Source of the DNA: Auanema rhodensis
Lineage: Eukaryota; Nematoda; Chromadorea; Rhabditida; Rhabditidae
DNA: 64,000 nt
Reading direction: 5' to 3'
NCBI GenBank assembly: GCA_964057225.1
Contig: OZ059899.1
Span: 5,208,001 to 5,272,000, forward strand
In this document: one piece after another, positions 37,501 to 53,400 of the stretch
How positions within the stretch are numbered: position 1 is the first letter of the stretch
Layout: each line of letters begins with the position of its first letter
The notes under the pieces: generated by a model
What the model was told of the DNA's origin: nothing
Databases searched by the model: none
What the model saw: the letters and a program-made list of their open reading frames with translations, nothing else
Made by a program: the position numbers and the translations under genes

Positions 37501-40368
37501 AGTTCAATTGATAAATGCAGATTGCACAACAAAGGGAATGTATTGTTCACAACGATAGTTCTGAACTACCCTTGAAGCTAATTGGAGAAATGGTTGACCA
37601 GGTTAGATCATATTTATCAAATATCGTTTGTATTATATTTTCCTTAGTCTCGTGATACATTCATGCAGTTTGGTACTTTTATTCAAAATAATATCAAATC
37701 TGACGAATATATTAAACGGATGCCCTTATTACATGTCCTTATGAAAGAGTTCAATGTACCTTTAGATTCTGCAGCGTTTCTTTCTCGATGTATTTATATG
37801 CAAAAGGTAGATAAATATCAGAAGTTGATTTGAAAATAAAGAAATTATTTTTAGATAATTCATTCATATGATGAAACGAAAAAAGAAAGAAAGTTGCTTG
37901 AAACTGAAGCCAAACAGAAGTTAGATACTCAGCAGAAGGTTTTCAATTGTTTTTTTAAATTTAAATTAATTATCCAAATACGTTAGTTTTTATTCTTCAA
38001 ATCGGCTGTGGATAAAGAGGTTGAACAATTAATGGAAGATATCAAGCCTTGTATTTCTGATTATGTTTGTAATGACATTCCCATGAAGTTGGTGCGAAAT
38101 TTTAAGATAATTCAAGTGATCGTTTTCAGACTTTTCGTTGTGTTTTGGCTACTGTCCTTATATGACATTGATGTTCCATCACATGCTTATGATAAAGCTG
38201 TTGAAAATATTAGAAAAATGATAAACTCTTTAGATGATAATATGGTTTGTGGATACAAACTATTTTATTTCTATTTTGTAGTTTTTCAGGGAAAATCGAG
38301 GCGACAAAAGGAAGAGGACCGTCTAAAGTCAACGGAAAATAGATTGAAAGAAGAACAGCGAAAACAATCTGAACATGTAGAGAGAGTTCGAATGTGGTTA
38401 ACACAAGAACGTGAAAATCTCTTCGGATCTGGAAGTGAATTTTATTATATTTTCTTGATTCTTATTTTGAGTTTGTAGGAGCTCAACAAACTATTGGTTT
38501 CTTACAACGATGTATTATACCTAGAGCAATGTTCTCGGAACTTGATGCTGTGGGCATTATAATCTAAAATATTTAGCAATTTTGTAAATTTTAGGTATTC
38601 TGTGCAAAGATGGTTTTCTTATTCCATCAACAAAGAACCACATTTTTCCAAACCCTTGTATTTATTGATAAGGTTATTCAAAATACAGTATGTTGTGAAT
38701 GATTTATTTTTAGACTTTTAATGATATTTTGCCTCTAATTAGCGGATTAACTGAAAACGAAACAGCTTCATTTGGAAAGTTTTTGGAAATGATACTTAGC
38801 AAGACACTTACATGGCATGCTGATAAGTCTATTTTTGATAAGGTTTATTATTGAAACTAGACGAATACAAAAATAATTAATTTGAAGGAATGTGCTGGAT
38901 TTCCAGGATTTACAACTAAAGTTTCTGGTGATCCACAGCAGGAAGGTTCCTGCATAAAGTTTGAAGCTTTCCGTAAATTGTGCTTTAAATGGCAAGCACG
39001 ATTACTCTTAGTCTTCAATAGTGTTCTTTCAAAAGAAAAAAATGACTACATTCCCTTACGTAATGGACTGGTATTGATGAGCAAAGTGAGTTTTTAAGTT
39101 GTTTTTATTTTTCAAAATTTGGTATTAGATGGCTCCTTGTTTCCCTGTTATACGAGAACATTGCATTAAAATTGAAGAGGCTGTACTGAAGGTCCGAGAT
39201 TGGGAAAAAGGAACAAGAGATGATTTATCTTTGAAAGCTGCTAGTTACGTTAGTTGTTTGAAACGTCGAAACACTAAGATGTGGGATCGTGAAATTTTTT
39301 CTCCGGTTGATCCAGTAAGTTTAAGCATGCTTTTCCCAATTTCAATACTTGTTTACAGAAATCTAAAACATCCAAGTTGAATCCAGATGCTCAAAGAAAA
39401 CGGCAGTCAAATGTAATGAGCTCTCAAATATAACAAAATCAGTATTTTCTGGTTTAGGTACCGGCAAATGATATTAAGAAAAAAAGTGCCAAACTTGAGA
39501 AACCTGACAAGGTTTCTAAAGACCCTACCCCTGAAACAGCAAACACAGATGCCAAAAAAGAAGAGCGAACTGAAAAAGAAACTGAAGATGGAGAAGTTCC
39601 TCCTAGTCCACCTCCCAAAAAGGTTTTTTTAATTTAATATTTTGTGTCAGTTTTATATTTCAGATTCGTGTTCATTCTACTGAAGCTACTCCTCTAACTA
39701 ATGGTAAACCTAAAGAGAGAAAGAAAGAGAAAAGGAAGGACAACGATAGAGAAAAGGAAAACGTTGGAAGAGAATTAAAAGAAGAGAAAGACAAAGAGAA
39801 AGATAGAGAAAGGGAAAAGGACAAAGAAAAAGATAAAGATAAGGAAAAGGAAAAGGATAAGGAACATCGAAGGAAAAAGGAACGAGCTCTTGACGCTGAG
39901 TTTGCTGGACCAACAGTAAATATCCTTTCTTGTATGTGTGAAAAAATTTTTTAACTTTTAGCCGCCTCCTAAAAAGGAAAATTCCAAAAGAGACAGTAAA
40001 GACGATAGGAGTGAAGATGTCAGGAAGGAAGTTCGAAGAGATACCAAAAGCTCTAAACGATCCGCGCGTGAAGATGACAATAGGTTTGTGAACAATTTTG
40101 TTATTACGTTGAAACATTTTGTTATTACATTAAATTTTAGTACTGCTAAGCAACCAAAACGAGAGCCTATGGAATCAAGAAGTAAGCCTTTTATTTTATT
40201 TGCTAAAAAATATTTTTTTTTAGTTACACGAGGTTCTACTGGACAACGCTCATCATCCCCCAAAGAAGAGAAACGAGAAAGAAAAGACAGAAGAGGAGAT
40301 AAAAGGTAATTAAAGTTTTCTTCATTCAGTTTTTTATTTCTTTTTTTAGTAAATCTAATCGGAAATAA
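34580..40368 (+). CDS. thoc-2: THO complex subunit 2 (THOC2)
   Basis: THOC2 is the scaffold of the THO/TREX complex, coupling transcription to mRNA export and limiting R-loops. The spliced protein is about 1,500 residues in more than 25 exons. Family blocks: [20 protein letters not shown] (about 35417-35476), [18 protein letters not shown] (about 35910-35963), [20 protein letters not shown] (36246-36305), [39 protein letters not shown] (about 36725-36795), [53 protein letters not shown], then [27 protein letters not shown]-like [10 protein letters not shown] and [16 protein letters not shown]. The C-terminal quarter is a Lys/Glu/Asp/Arg-rich low-complexity tail (39450-40366). It ends SNRK at the TAA 40366-40368. 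Probably second gene of an operon with the kanadaptin gene. Confidence 0.94.
39690..39895 (+). repeat. Low-complexity K/E/D/R-coding purine tract
   Basis: Almost pure purine plus-strand sequence encoding alternating Lys/Asp/Glu/Arg residues inside the THOC2 C-terminal tail. Family members have a similarly charged disordered tail. Likely prone to length variation. Confidence 0.7.
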
Positions 40369-40863
40369 TGCACGGCTCTTATCAATTCTTAGAATTATTG
40401 TTATTCTATAAAAATAAATTTTTAATTTATGATTCAAGGTGAATAAGTATCGTGTTCATGATTTGTTAACGAATATTTACCGTAAAGGTTCAAGAAGGTC
40501 TTAAAGATTCACCTATGTGATCAAGAATCAAACCGGTTGGTTTGAATACATATATCATGGCCACGTGCCAGTCTAGATAACTGGTGTTATTTGGGAAAAG
40601 TGGAGAAACATTGGTTCGTAACTATCACTGAATTGAAATTTTGATTTCATACATGGTATTGACAAGCTTCTCCTGCCAAAATTGGAAATTAAATAATTGA
40701 ACAAAACTAATTAGTAAGTCACATAAAAACAAATGTTAAATAATAACAATATTAATATCAAGTAGATAAGTTAGAATGCCAAATCAACCAATATGCAACA
40801 TTTGAAAGCAGTTTTGAAATTTGATAGTGAGAGTTTTGGAGCATTACAAATATACAAGGAAGT
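40369..40863. other. Convergent intergenic region (thoc-2 / co-Smad)
   Basis: About 500 bases between converging stop codons; no coding signal seen. Contains AATAAA-like motifs (for example near 40412) for thoc-2. Confidence 0.45.
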
Positions 40864-43490
<2,627 letters not shown>

Positions 43491-44353
43491 GGTGCAGCTA
43501 GAATTTGAGAAAATCGGTTCTTGCGGTTCAAATAAAAGAGAAAGGGAGATAGAAAGATCGTGCAATTTTATGTATGTATATAAATGGCTTCTTCCTCCTC
43601 AAGCTAACTTGAAGAAGAAAAGCAGCTTTTAAAAACTTCTTCGTCGTCGTTTTTATAAAAAGCGAATTATGTCTTTCAGGATAACTTCGAGATATATTAA
43701 ATAATTCCATAAACATATAAAAATTCCTTGCAAATGACAAAAAACAACAACGAACAGAGAGAACGAAAAAAGTAGAAGAAAAGAACGATAGTGCAAAGTT
43801 CATAGAGCTTTAACTAATCAAGAGAGTTCAGATATGTATAAGAGTGAATCAGAAAAAGCCAAAAGAGCGATATATTGAAGAGGATAGCGCAATCGTTCTC
43901 CACTTAAACATCGAAAGAAATGACGAAGTGAAATTCACGTGAACATTACGTGGGGAGAAAGGAGAGAAGGTAGAAGAAAGGTTGCTACTAGCTATACAGA
44001 AATAGACAAAAAGCACGACTGAAAATAAAAAATATATTTAATGAAAGACAGAACGGCAACGAGATGTGTCGAATCAGTCGCTCAATCAATAGTATGAGAA
44101 GTTCGACTGTGCGAGACGACTTGACGGGAGGACAACGGACAGGTAGTCTTGCAGCAGCAGAAGACAGATCGTGATAATGATGATGAAGAACAGTGAATCA
44201 GCTTTCACAAGGATGATATTAGATATCACTGTCTAACGAGTCGAGGTTAAAGATGGTATTATTTTCTCTGCTTTTTTCTAATCAAAACTATCAGATGCTT
44301 ATGATTAAAGCCAACTCTGGCAAATGATAGTCATCAAGTTTTCACGTATTACT

Positions 44354-44414
<61 letters not shown>

Positions 44415-47068
44415 CATACGCTTCTTGTATTATCTTTGATCACTGCCACGTTAGTCGTTCAACCTCTAATTCGCTGTAGTTTTTTTAAAATGATATCAGT
44501 TATCAAGACAAGTCATAGACGTTCTTACAGATTACGGAGTGTATCAGACATCTGGTGAACTCTGAGATTCTATAGAATTTCGCAAAATCAGCTGGTCCGA
44601 TGAAAAACTCGATATTAACTATAATTTTAATTTATAGTAAAGCTGAAATGCTTAGAGTTCTTTTCTAGAGAATCATACTTTGTGTATATAATAAACTAAG
44701 TAATAAGCCGTAATACAACTTCATATAAATGAGTTGAAGCTTTCTTACAGGCAAAAGCATGATCAGAAGTAGATGGGATGAAAAATTAATACGAGCAAGT
44801 GACAGAGACAGAATGAGTACGAATCGAAACAGATCGCTGATAGGAGAACAGTTAAAGTGACATCACTAAATGGAGGAAGGGAGATAGAGAAATAGAAAGA
44901 GGAGAAGACAGAGGGAGAGAAAAATAGAGTATAAGATAGAAATGATACAGAGAGTTACAGAGAGGCGTAGACCGATTGAAGGAGTGCGAGAAGGGCGCTA
45001 CTACTAGACGGTTAACGCGATGAAAGCACTGTTTCTTCTCTGTCAACCGATGTCTAATCCATTCTTTCTTTCTCCCTTTTTCTTTCTGTCCAACGTGTGA
45101 TGATGAGCTTTCGATTAGTCTAAAAACAGGAACGGTCAACAAGAGCTATAGCATAAGATGAGGCACATGACGTTATGTTAGGTAAATTAAGATTTTGATT
45201 GTTTTTATTTCTTATACATAAGTATAAGTACATATATACATAGATATAAATATGTATTCTAAATGAATAATTCGAAAATAAAATAATTCGAGTTATATAT
45301 GTATATACGATAGAATAACAATTAATATATACTTATATACATATAATATGAATAACCAACTATTGACTATTTATTATTTAAGATGAAAGGAAATATTAAA
45401 GTGAGCTTTCTTTTTGCTCAAACACTATCATAGCCTTATCATTTTCAATGACTGACAGCTAAAATAGACGAAGCTATTAGTTGCAGATATTTTTATTAAA
45501 ACTAGATGTAACATATGATGGTCAATTTGATTCTTATAGGTTTGTATTCATCTTTTTTTATTCAGTTGGTTTCTTGATAAAAAATATTAGAAGATGATTT
45601 AAAACGTTTTTAACATTTAAAAAAATATTTAAATTAATGTAGAAAAAAGCTTTTAAAATGATGATATTTATTGAAGATTTTTTTTTCGAAATTATAATGC
45701 TGATCGTATGAAAAGGCGACAGAAACTCCCACGCATGCTATCATGATATGAACTATTATGCTTGTAATAAAATAAATATTTTCACTTAAACGCAAATATA
45801 ATGATTTCAATCAGTCGGATACAACTTGCAAAAGGAAATGTTAATTTGAACGATTATATCTATTTATACATATAGTAAAATTAAATTTAAAATGACGTTT
45901 TTTGTTTTTAAAATCTGTCACACACGCATACAGGTTGCAGCCATCAAATTCAAAATGTATAATAAATATTTGAATCTTAAAATCAACAAACTAAAAAAAA
46001 CAATTTAGAAAATCGGAAAGAGAGTAGAAATTTTTGAGGAAAATGAAGCGTCAAGTTGATGATTCAAGCCTGTTTATTCTGAGAATCACAACTGCGTGAA
46101 TGATATATTACTTGAAAATTATATGATTGAAACTGACACAGACATATGGGAAGAACGAATGATTTGGCAAAGGAAATATAATATATAGCTCAAGTTGTAA
46201 CCTTAGGTTTTTACTGTTAGACTAAGGAGGAGGTAATGATTTTGACGACGATACTCCGAATACAGCGCCAGAATGTCGCATATTGGTTCGCACAAAGGAC
46301 CTCACAAAATAGAATAACGACCCTCGTTCCAAGGGCGATTAGCGTTAAATTTTGTGAAGGTTTTCTAATTATATGCGAAATGACCGTATGGAACGCGACA
46401 GACGACTTCGACTTTGACTAACCCGGAAACTGCCAAAGCCTTTGATGTCAACAGGCCAGAACAAGAAGACGAGCTAATAAACATGAGTGAAGAATGTTTC
46501 ATAAAGTGCAAATGTGTATTTTATATTTCGAAAAAGAGAATACAATTAAATTTATATTAAAATTTTAAAAAATGAATATGATATAACAGCGAATAAGGGT
46601 AATCACCCATATAGGAAACAATGTGTGTTTAGAAAAACACAATCCCGTACGAAATGAGCATTAACTACTATATATAGTATGTATGTATATCTAATATATA
46701 TAGTATACATTTAGAAATTGAAAATAGAAATTATATCAAATCAAGAAAACAGTGAAAAGAGGTTGGAAGAGGAGATAAGTAAGACATTAGGTAGTGAATT
46801 AAACTTATTACAAACTTAAGATGACGCCTGAAAATAATACAAAAAATCAAAGATCTTGTTAACAATGCTACAAAGAATTATTAAGTTGAATTATATAATT
46901 ATTATAAAAAATATAAATATAATGATGATGATGACGATGAGAGGTAAAAGAAAACGATAGCTGATTACGATCAGTGTATTTTTCTCAAATGGACTAGAAA
47001 GAGTAATAGAATTAAAATGATAAGTCAAAAGTCAATTCTGCAACTAAATAGAACAATTATTTGATAAC
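43491..47068. other. Gene-poor region upstream of the co-Smad gene
   Basis: 3.6 kb without a recognisable family. It holds 5' leader-like, purine-rich sequence with CpG (43800-44220), a CT microsatellite (44358-44411), a GA-rich stretch (44860-44960), AT-rich sequence (45170-46150) and a higher-complexity patch at 46230-46440 carrying a 61-codon ORF of unknown meaning. Confidence 0.45.
44358..44411 (+). repeat. (CT)n microsatellite
   Basis: About 26 uninterrupted CT units; on the strand of the co-Smad gene this reads (GA)n. It lies about 870 bases upstream of the co-Smad start, so it may be promoter-proximal. Confidence 0.97.
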
Positions 47069-50000
47069 TCAGTGAATACATTTATCACAGGAATCCATTG
47101 TCTTATCAAACTCTTCTACTTGAACTGTAGATAATGATATACCATGTTTTCGTCGAACTAAATCTCTTGCTCCACTAACAATTGATAAAGCTTTTTCACT
47201 GTTTTCTGAAAAAAAAATCTTGTTAAGATCATAGAAATAACATAAGTGAGCCATAAATGATGTTTTCTCAGTTATCAGTATATAAGCATAATTATCAAAC
47301 ACAATACTTACCTATAGCTAAATGTACAGATAGTGCAGTCTTATCCATATTAAGAGACCACATACGTAGATCATGAACAGAAAGTACACCTTCAATACCA
47401 CTCAAATCTTGCTTTATCATATTATAGTCCATATGACGTGGACTAGCTGAAAGTCAAAATTTAAAATAAACAACAAGAAGAAAGGTCAAAGGTAATTATT
47501 ACCTTCCATCAAAACGTAGAAAATATCTCGAAGAACATGTAATGTTGTAAATAAGACGATAATTGAGAATACGAATGTACAGATAGGATCAGCAATTTGC
47601 CAGTTTGTATACTGTAATGAGTAATATACATATTCGAAAAAATATTGGAAAATTCTTGCCTTAATGATAAGAGCTGAAATAAGCACTCCAATGGATTGAA
47701 TTAAATCGCCGAGCACATGAATGAAAGCAGCTCGAACATTCACGTTAGTCTCATCTCCATTTCCATGAGAATGTCTGAATGATGATGAATAACATTAACA
47801 TCAAAGAATTATTCACATACCCATGGCTTCCTCCACCGTGACTATGAGCATGACCGGCTTTTCCAACAAAAAGCACAATAGCCATGATGATATTGAATCC
47901 TACTCCAGCAGAAGCAGTAATCAACATGAACATAGGATCAACATCTAACATTTAATTAATTTATAAATTAAAATATTATTCATTATAATACCATAGTCTT
48001 TATCAATGATTCGTTGAATGGCAAGCATTACTAGAATAGCTGTTAATACCCAGAGAATAACAATGGAAATTAATGCTCCTAACACTTCAGCACGATCGTA
48101 TCCAAACGATAATTTCTTAGTCGCTAAAGAAAATCATTCAAATCAACGATAAATCATATATAAAAAAACTTTTCTTACCTGGATGTCTGGCTGTTCGAAT
48201 TGCAATAATGGAAATGATAAATGACAGCAAGTCAGACAGCATGTGGCCAGCATCAGTCATAATGGCCAAAGACGAGGCGAAATATCCACCTGAAGTTAAG
48301 TTCAGTTAAGTGAAATTAACTAAAAATGTGCTAATATGTGAATAAACCATCGATCAATAATCAAAGAACAATTAGAATTCAAGAAAAAACATACCCGTGA
48401 ATTCGGCAGCAATGAAAATAGCTGAAAGGATTGCGACCAGCCATAAAACTTTTTCGGATCGCCTACTCTGAAAAGGAAAGATGGATAAAGAAAATCATTC
48501 ATTAAGGACAATTAATTGTAAATTAGATTCTAAAACTTTGGATTACGAAAATTTTACGAAATTACGACGATGCTTGGTCTTTACCTTTTTTGTTTTTTCG
48601 TCAGGAAAATGAAAATGAGATACATCGTGATCGGACAAATCAGCTTCATGATTATGATCATGTCCGTCATTATCATGACCATGAGAATGCCCATGACCAT
48701 GACTGTACGCGGTATGGTGATGGTGCTCATGCTCATGCTCGTAATTATGATCATGGTGAACATGTTCTGGCTCATGCATATGATGATTATGATGATGAAG
48801 ATTATGCTTAAGGTTATCATCAATATTATTAATAGTAGGCTCATGATGATTGATAGAATAATTGTGGTTATCATCGTGATTATGATGATAATTATAGTCC
48901 GTTGAGGAAAAATCCATATCAATAGCTGAGGATGACATAACTCTTAAGAGAAAACAATGAGTTTTGTAAACGAAGAAAACGTAACGAGCGAAGAACAAGA
49001 TACTGAGTAGAGATGAGAGGGTGTATCGAGGATGGTGTTAGAAATAGAGGAGTGATAGAGATAGAAAACAGAAAGTAGAAAGAGGGATAATAGCTCGTAA
49101 ATTATAACTACAAGAGAGAAATGTGGAAAGATAAAGAGCTGCGAATGCTTTTAAGCACAATGATTCACGAAGATATCACATGGAAAAAACATATATATAT
49201 ATGATATGATATGACGCGAGCCGGAAATATTTGGAAGGAAACAATAGTCATATGAAGAAAAATGATTTTGCATTTTATTTATAAAATTTGATTAGCTATG
49301 AAATCAGATCAAGAATTTGTAGATATGAGGTTACAAATATATATAGGTCTATCATCATTTTTTAGATACCAGATTCAGATTTCTTTATTCTTTTGTCGCA
49401 CTTTGTTATCGTGATTGCTGAATACTAGCAGAGACAGCAAGCCTATTGAATGCGGAATAAAATGTGTTCATAGAAAATAAAAAAAAATAACTTGTTAAAA
49501 TACATTTGAAAATACGTAAAACACATGGAAAAAGAAGGCATAGCTTTTGAATTATCATCAGGTCTAGTTTGGCGGAAAGAAGAAGATACAGGCTAGTTGA
49601 ACAGGACAATAAGTCTAAGATGTGGCCAAGATGGAGAAGATTCTATCTGAAACTTGCGCACCAGGCTTAAACGCAGATGATGATGCTGATTTCTGATGAG
49701 AATGTCTCTCCATATAGAATAAGCCAGTTCACTACTTTAAAAAATTATACAACCAGGAACGGTCAGAAAATAAAGTAACTACCTCATATATGTTATGGAA
49801 AATATATCAAAAAAGGAATAAAAATGAAAGAAACTTTAAACTTCGAGAAGAACAATTAAAAGAGCTATTCTTTGTGTCATGAAAATGATTAATCTATCAC
49901 ACCACGGCAGTCTTTTATTGACTATCTTGCTAGATAACTCTTATCTATTTTAAAAGAATATCTCTAAAATAGAAACTACAAGATAGAAAGGTAAGTCCAG

Positions 50001-51235
50001 TAAGGACAGTCAATTTCCTTTTATAATTTTGCAATCGTAGAATAGTCATAGGAGATCGGAAATTACTAAGTTTTATTTGCTTACTCTTAAATGAGCGAAT
50101 GAAATTCATTAAATTAACACAAAGTCTATACTACTTAAAAGTATGTGCAAGAACTACAATCACTATTGACATGACCAGATCAGAACTAAAAGAGTAACTC
50201 TGCTTTCCTTTTGGATCAATGAAATAAAAAAATGTGCTGGATTTTAAAAAAAGGTGAAAACATTGCATAAAAAATTTATTTCAATTCCGCTACAACGTAG
50301 AAAGAAGACTGACAGAAACAGGTTCAGAATAAAAGAAAATTTCTTATTTTTGAGAACATCGTCTGTAGTTGAAAAGTTTTCATAATTTAGCCATTGAGTG
50401 TCAGGGCCTTAAAAGACCATTAGATCAGGGAAACCAAAAAAGTCGATGGTAAAGACTGCGTTATCATGCTCAACAGGTTGTTTTAAGTATTTCACCTCTT
50501 ATGTTTTCGTAATAAAAACATGTACTGAAAAAATAGTCGAGATGGTACAAGATACAACTTTAAACTTTGTAAAAGTTACGAATGTACATTTAAACATTAA
50601 ATTAATAGCTTGTATTCTTGAAATTAAAACATGAAATAGAGTTTGTACTCTAATGATAGTAAATAGTTTCTAAACCGGGTTTCGATGCTAGTGAAAAAAT
50701 CTAATTAATTTTTGAAAAAAAAGAAATTGAATCAGATCCACACTCTATTCAATATTATCTGATTTATATTGAAATCAATGGTCAATTAATAATGTATCAG
50801 TGTGATATCACAAGGTTCGGGATGCTTTCAAAGAAAATTTGGGAGAAGTGTGGGGCAAAGTGTGCCAAACAAGTTTTTAAGGTATCGCTCCTTTATGTTT
50901 CATTTTGCATCATAGTTGAATTGCTACATGTCAAGAAAGTATTTTAAAAGAATACAGGGAAATGATAAAACGACATGGCAAGAAGATATATATGAAACAT
51001 GAACAAAAGACCTTTTGAAAATCAAATTGTCCTTTTTAAGTAGATATCTCGTAAATGATAAAAAGTTTTAATATTTAAAAAAAAATTGAATATAACTCAC
51101 TTGATATGATTCAGAATCATTGAAGCTATCGTGGCAATGACCAAAAGGGCGTTCCTCATCTGCTCCGTTTTGTAAATGCTCATTTTCAATTAAAATACTT
51201 GAGTCATTATGATCAGCAAGAAACGCATGATTCAT
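47069..51235 (-). CDS. ttm-1: CDF-family zinc transporter with two alternative N-termini
   Basis: This cation-diffusion-facilitator (ZnT2/3/8-like) antiporter moves Zn2+ out of the cytosol. Shared exons begin at about 48478 with SRRSEKVLWLVAILSAIFIA. Six membrane segments follow, with the Zn site residues in DAGHMLSD (TM2) and HVLGD (TM5), a His loop (AGHAHSHGGGSHG), and a cytosolic domain SVHDLRMWSLNMDKTALSVH then HGISLSTVQVEEF and a C-terminal CDKCIH. Form 1: exon 51101-51235 (MNHAFLADHNDSSILIENEH..., ending SESYQ, phase 0) spliced over 2.6 kb. Form 2: an exon from ATG 48938 with an extremely His-rich leader, ending RRNF before a GTAAAA donor, also phase 0. C. elegans ttm-1 likewise has two N-terminal isoforms. 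A TTTTTACAG acceptor precedes ATG 51235 by 8 bases. Confidence 0.92.
48551..48938 (-). CDS. ttm-1: Alternative His-rich first exon of ttm-1
   Basis: This exon starts MSSSAIDMDFSSTDYNYHHN and is dominated by His, Asn, Asp and Glu, with clusters such as HEHEHHHH and HGHGHSHGHD that are typical cytosolic zinc-sensing or buffering segments of ZnT proteins. It ends in phase 0 at a GTAAAATT donor and therefore joins the same TM1 exon as the distal first exon. Implies an internal promoter in 48939-51100. Confidence 0.8.
48939..51100. other. Large ttm-1 intron / internal promoter region
   Basis: No exon is recognised. It is purine-rich (GAGA-type) on the plus strand near 49000-49140 and otherwise AT-rich. 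It must contain the promoter for the proximal His-rich isoform. Confidence 0.45.
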
Positions 51236-51702
51236 GGCCAACTCTGTAAAAACATTTCCCGGATATGTAACTTGAGAAAGATATAAAGTAAGCGAGAAAA
51301 AAAATTGTTATGAAAGAACATCAGTAATAATGCCGATAACACTAGTTCTAGGCAGCAAAGTAAAATGAATAGAAAGATCGATATTTCTTAACGGTAAAGA
51401 ATTTTTGATAGCACTTCACAGATTGAACGAACGGGGATGATATGGATGCAGCCTTGTTACAAAGAAACAATAAATTAGAGAAGAGAAGAGATCGATAATG
51501 TCTGGGACTGTAATTATTCAGCCACCCCAACAAGCAAAATCCACATAAAAAATAAAAAATTTATTGATATGTCGATAAAAATCTGCACATCGCCTAACCT
51601 TACAACAATAGCGGGTCTACACCGGATATAAATGCTAAAATTTGTATTATTATGGGTGACTAGTACACCTGAACACAACATTGTGGAATTAGATTTTGGA
51701 AT
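51236..51702. other. Spacer between BCKD E1-alpha and ttm-1
   Basis: 467 bases on the minus-strand gene run, without coding signal. Reads into a TTTTTACAG acceptor just before the distal ttm-1 exon, consistent with polycistronic transcription. Confidence 0.4.
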
Positions 51703-53400
51703 CTACTGGGACAAGCAGGCATCAACAGGATAGTGCTGCTTATAATCATTAAGATGTTGATCCAGTTCGTTTCGCTGACGCTTCAGTTTTTCTGGGAGAT
51801 CCCTAAAAAGCGTAAAATGGTTCAAAAATAGAAATAGCGGAACGTACTGATAAACTGATTCGAACATATCGTGATAGTGGGCAAGCTTTGTCTTCTCGGC
51901 ATCGTTAAAAGCAGTTAAAATGCGTTTTCTGGACTGAAAAACGAAATTCAATATAAGGTAATTACAGAAAAAAAAGTACATCTTTTTGCCAATCTTTTTC
52001 CATCTCATCATTCCACCATCCGCGTTCAGTGATGTAGTGCTTGAAACGATTAATGGGATGATCCTTATCCCCCCATTCTTGAACTTCCTCTGCGGTTCTA
52101 AATGTCTCTCGTGAAAGAAATAAGTTTCTGAAAATATAACCAACCTGTAGGCAGTAGAATCATCACTAGTGGAGTGGTGACCTAATCTGTAAGTCATAGC
52201 CTCGATTAAGACCGGTTTGTTTTGAAGAGCCAGCTTTCTAGCCTCAGAGACAGCGTTATAGACAGCCAAGACATCATTTCCATCAACTCTGAAAATCTAT
52301 AAACGCATATACTGTGAAACTACATACCTGATGGTGTGAAGCCCATAACCAGGTCCTTTTCCAGCAATTCCATCCCCAGCATATTGTTCACTAGTGGGAG
52401 TAGAAATAGCGTATCCATTGTTACGACAGAAGAAGATAATAGGACAATCCTGAAAACATTAAGAGTATAACTCTAAAAGAATCCCAATTTCAAACCAAAG
52501 TCCCAGCGAAATTAAATGCAGCATGGGCATCTCCCTCTGAAGCAGCTCCATCCCCAAAATAGACACAAACTACTCTATCATTATTTGGTTGACGTTTGAA
52601 AGCATAGGCAGATCCTACGGCCTGTGGTAATTGAGTGGTCAATGGACTAGAAATAGTGACAAAGTTATGTTCACTGGAACCATAATGGACAGGCATTTGG
52701 CGTCCTTTTCCTTAATTAGAAAAAAACAGAGAAATGAACAAATGTAGTTTGTTGAAGTACCGATATCTTTGCTATTTCCGTAGCATTGATGCATAAATTG
52801 CTCTAATGGGAATCCTCTCCACATAAGAACCCCAGCTTCTCTGTATTGACCATATACTAGATCGCTATCCTTAAGAGCAGCGGCGGATCCTACATGATTT
52901 CCCTGGAGATTGATATATGATTGTAATCCCATTATATTTTATACTTCTTCTCCAGAATTGGTCATATAAAAGGAAATTCTTCCTTGTCTTTGAGAGTCGT
53001 ATAAGATTCTGTCCATAATATTAAGTTGTGTCATGGCACGGTAGATTTTGAGCGAAGTCTCCTAATAAACTAAAATGAATATTAAAAACTAAGAACTCAT
53101 CTACCTTATCGAATTTAGGGTCATGATCATTATTAATAACGTTTCCTTCAGCATCTGTAACTCTGTAGATAGGAAATGCTGGAATAGTCGAAGAATCAAC
53201 TATCTTAAGTTCCTCGGTGAAAGCAGCCTAAATATACTTAATAACCACGAAGAAAAATAATATTTGAACGCAACCTTTCTGTAACCTAGGTACTTGGCAC
53301 TGTATTCGGATAAGCGAAATTCATCCGCAGAAGATGTTAGACATCTTTTGGAAATACGAGAGGACATCCGTCCAACAGGAGCTAACACACGAGATAGCAT
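51703..53400 (-). CDS. bckd-1A: Branched-chain alpha-keto acid dehydrogenase E1 alpha subunit
   Basis: This thiamine-pyrophosphate-dependent decarboxylase subunit works in mitochondrial breakdown of Leu, Ile and Val. The N-terminus [20 protein letters not shown] is a presequence. Then [79 protein letters not shown], the TPP-binding [18 protein letters not shown] and NNGYAIST, and the regulatory loop [16 protein letters not shown], whose Ser residues are phosphorylated by BCKD kinase in mammals. The C-terminus is [15 protein letters not shown]. Length is about 440 residues, family size. The [12 protein letters not shown] junction uses donor GTATAA. A CTTCTGTAG acceptor three bases before the ATG, and an upstream gene ending 201 bases away, indicate an operon position. 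Confidence 0.97.

Noticed and set aside
44358-44411. CRISPR-like regular repeat
   Set aside because: Simple dinucleotide microsatellite, with no spacers; the organism is a eukaryote.
48570-48922. Met/Ile-rich ORFs on both strands
   Set aside because: Alternative-frame readings of the His-rich ttm-1 exon (repeated CAT/ATG triplets).
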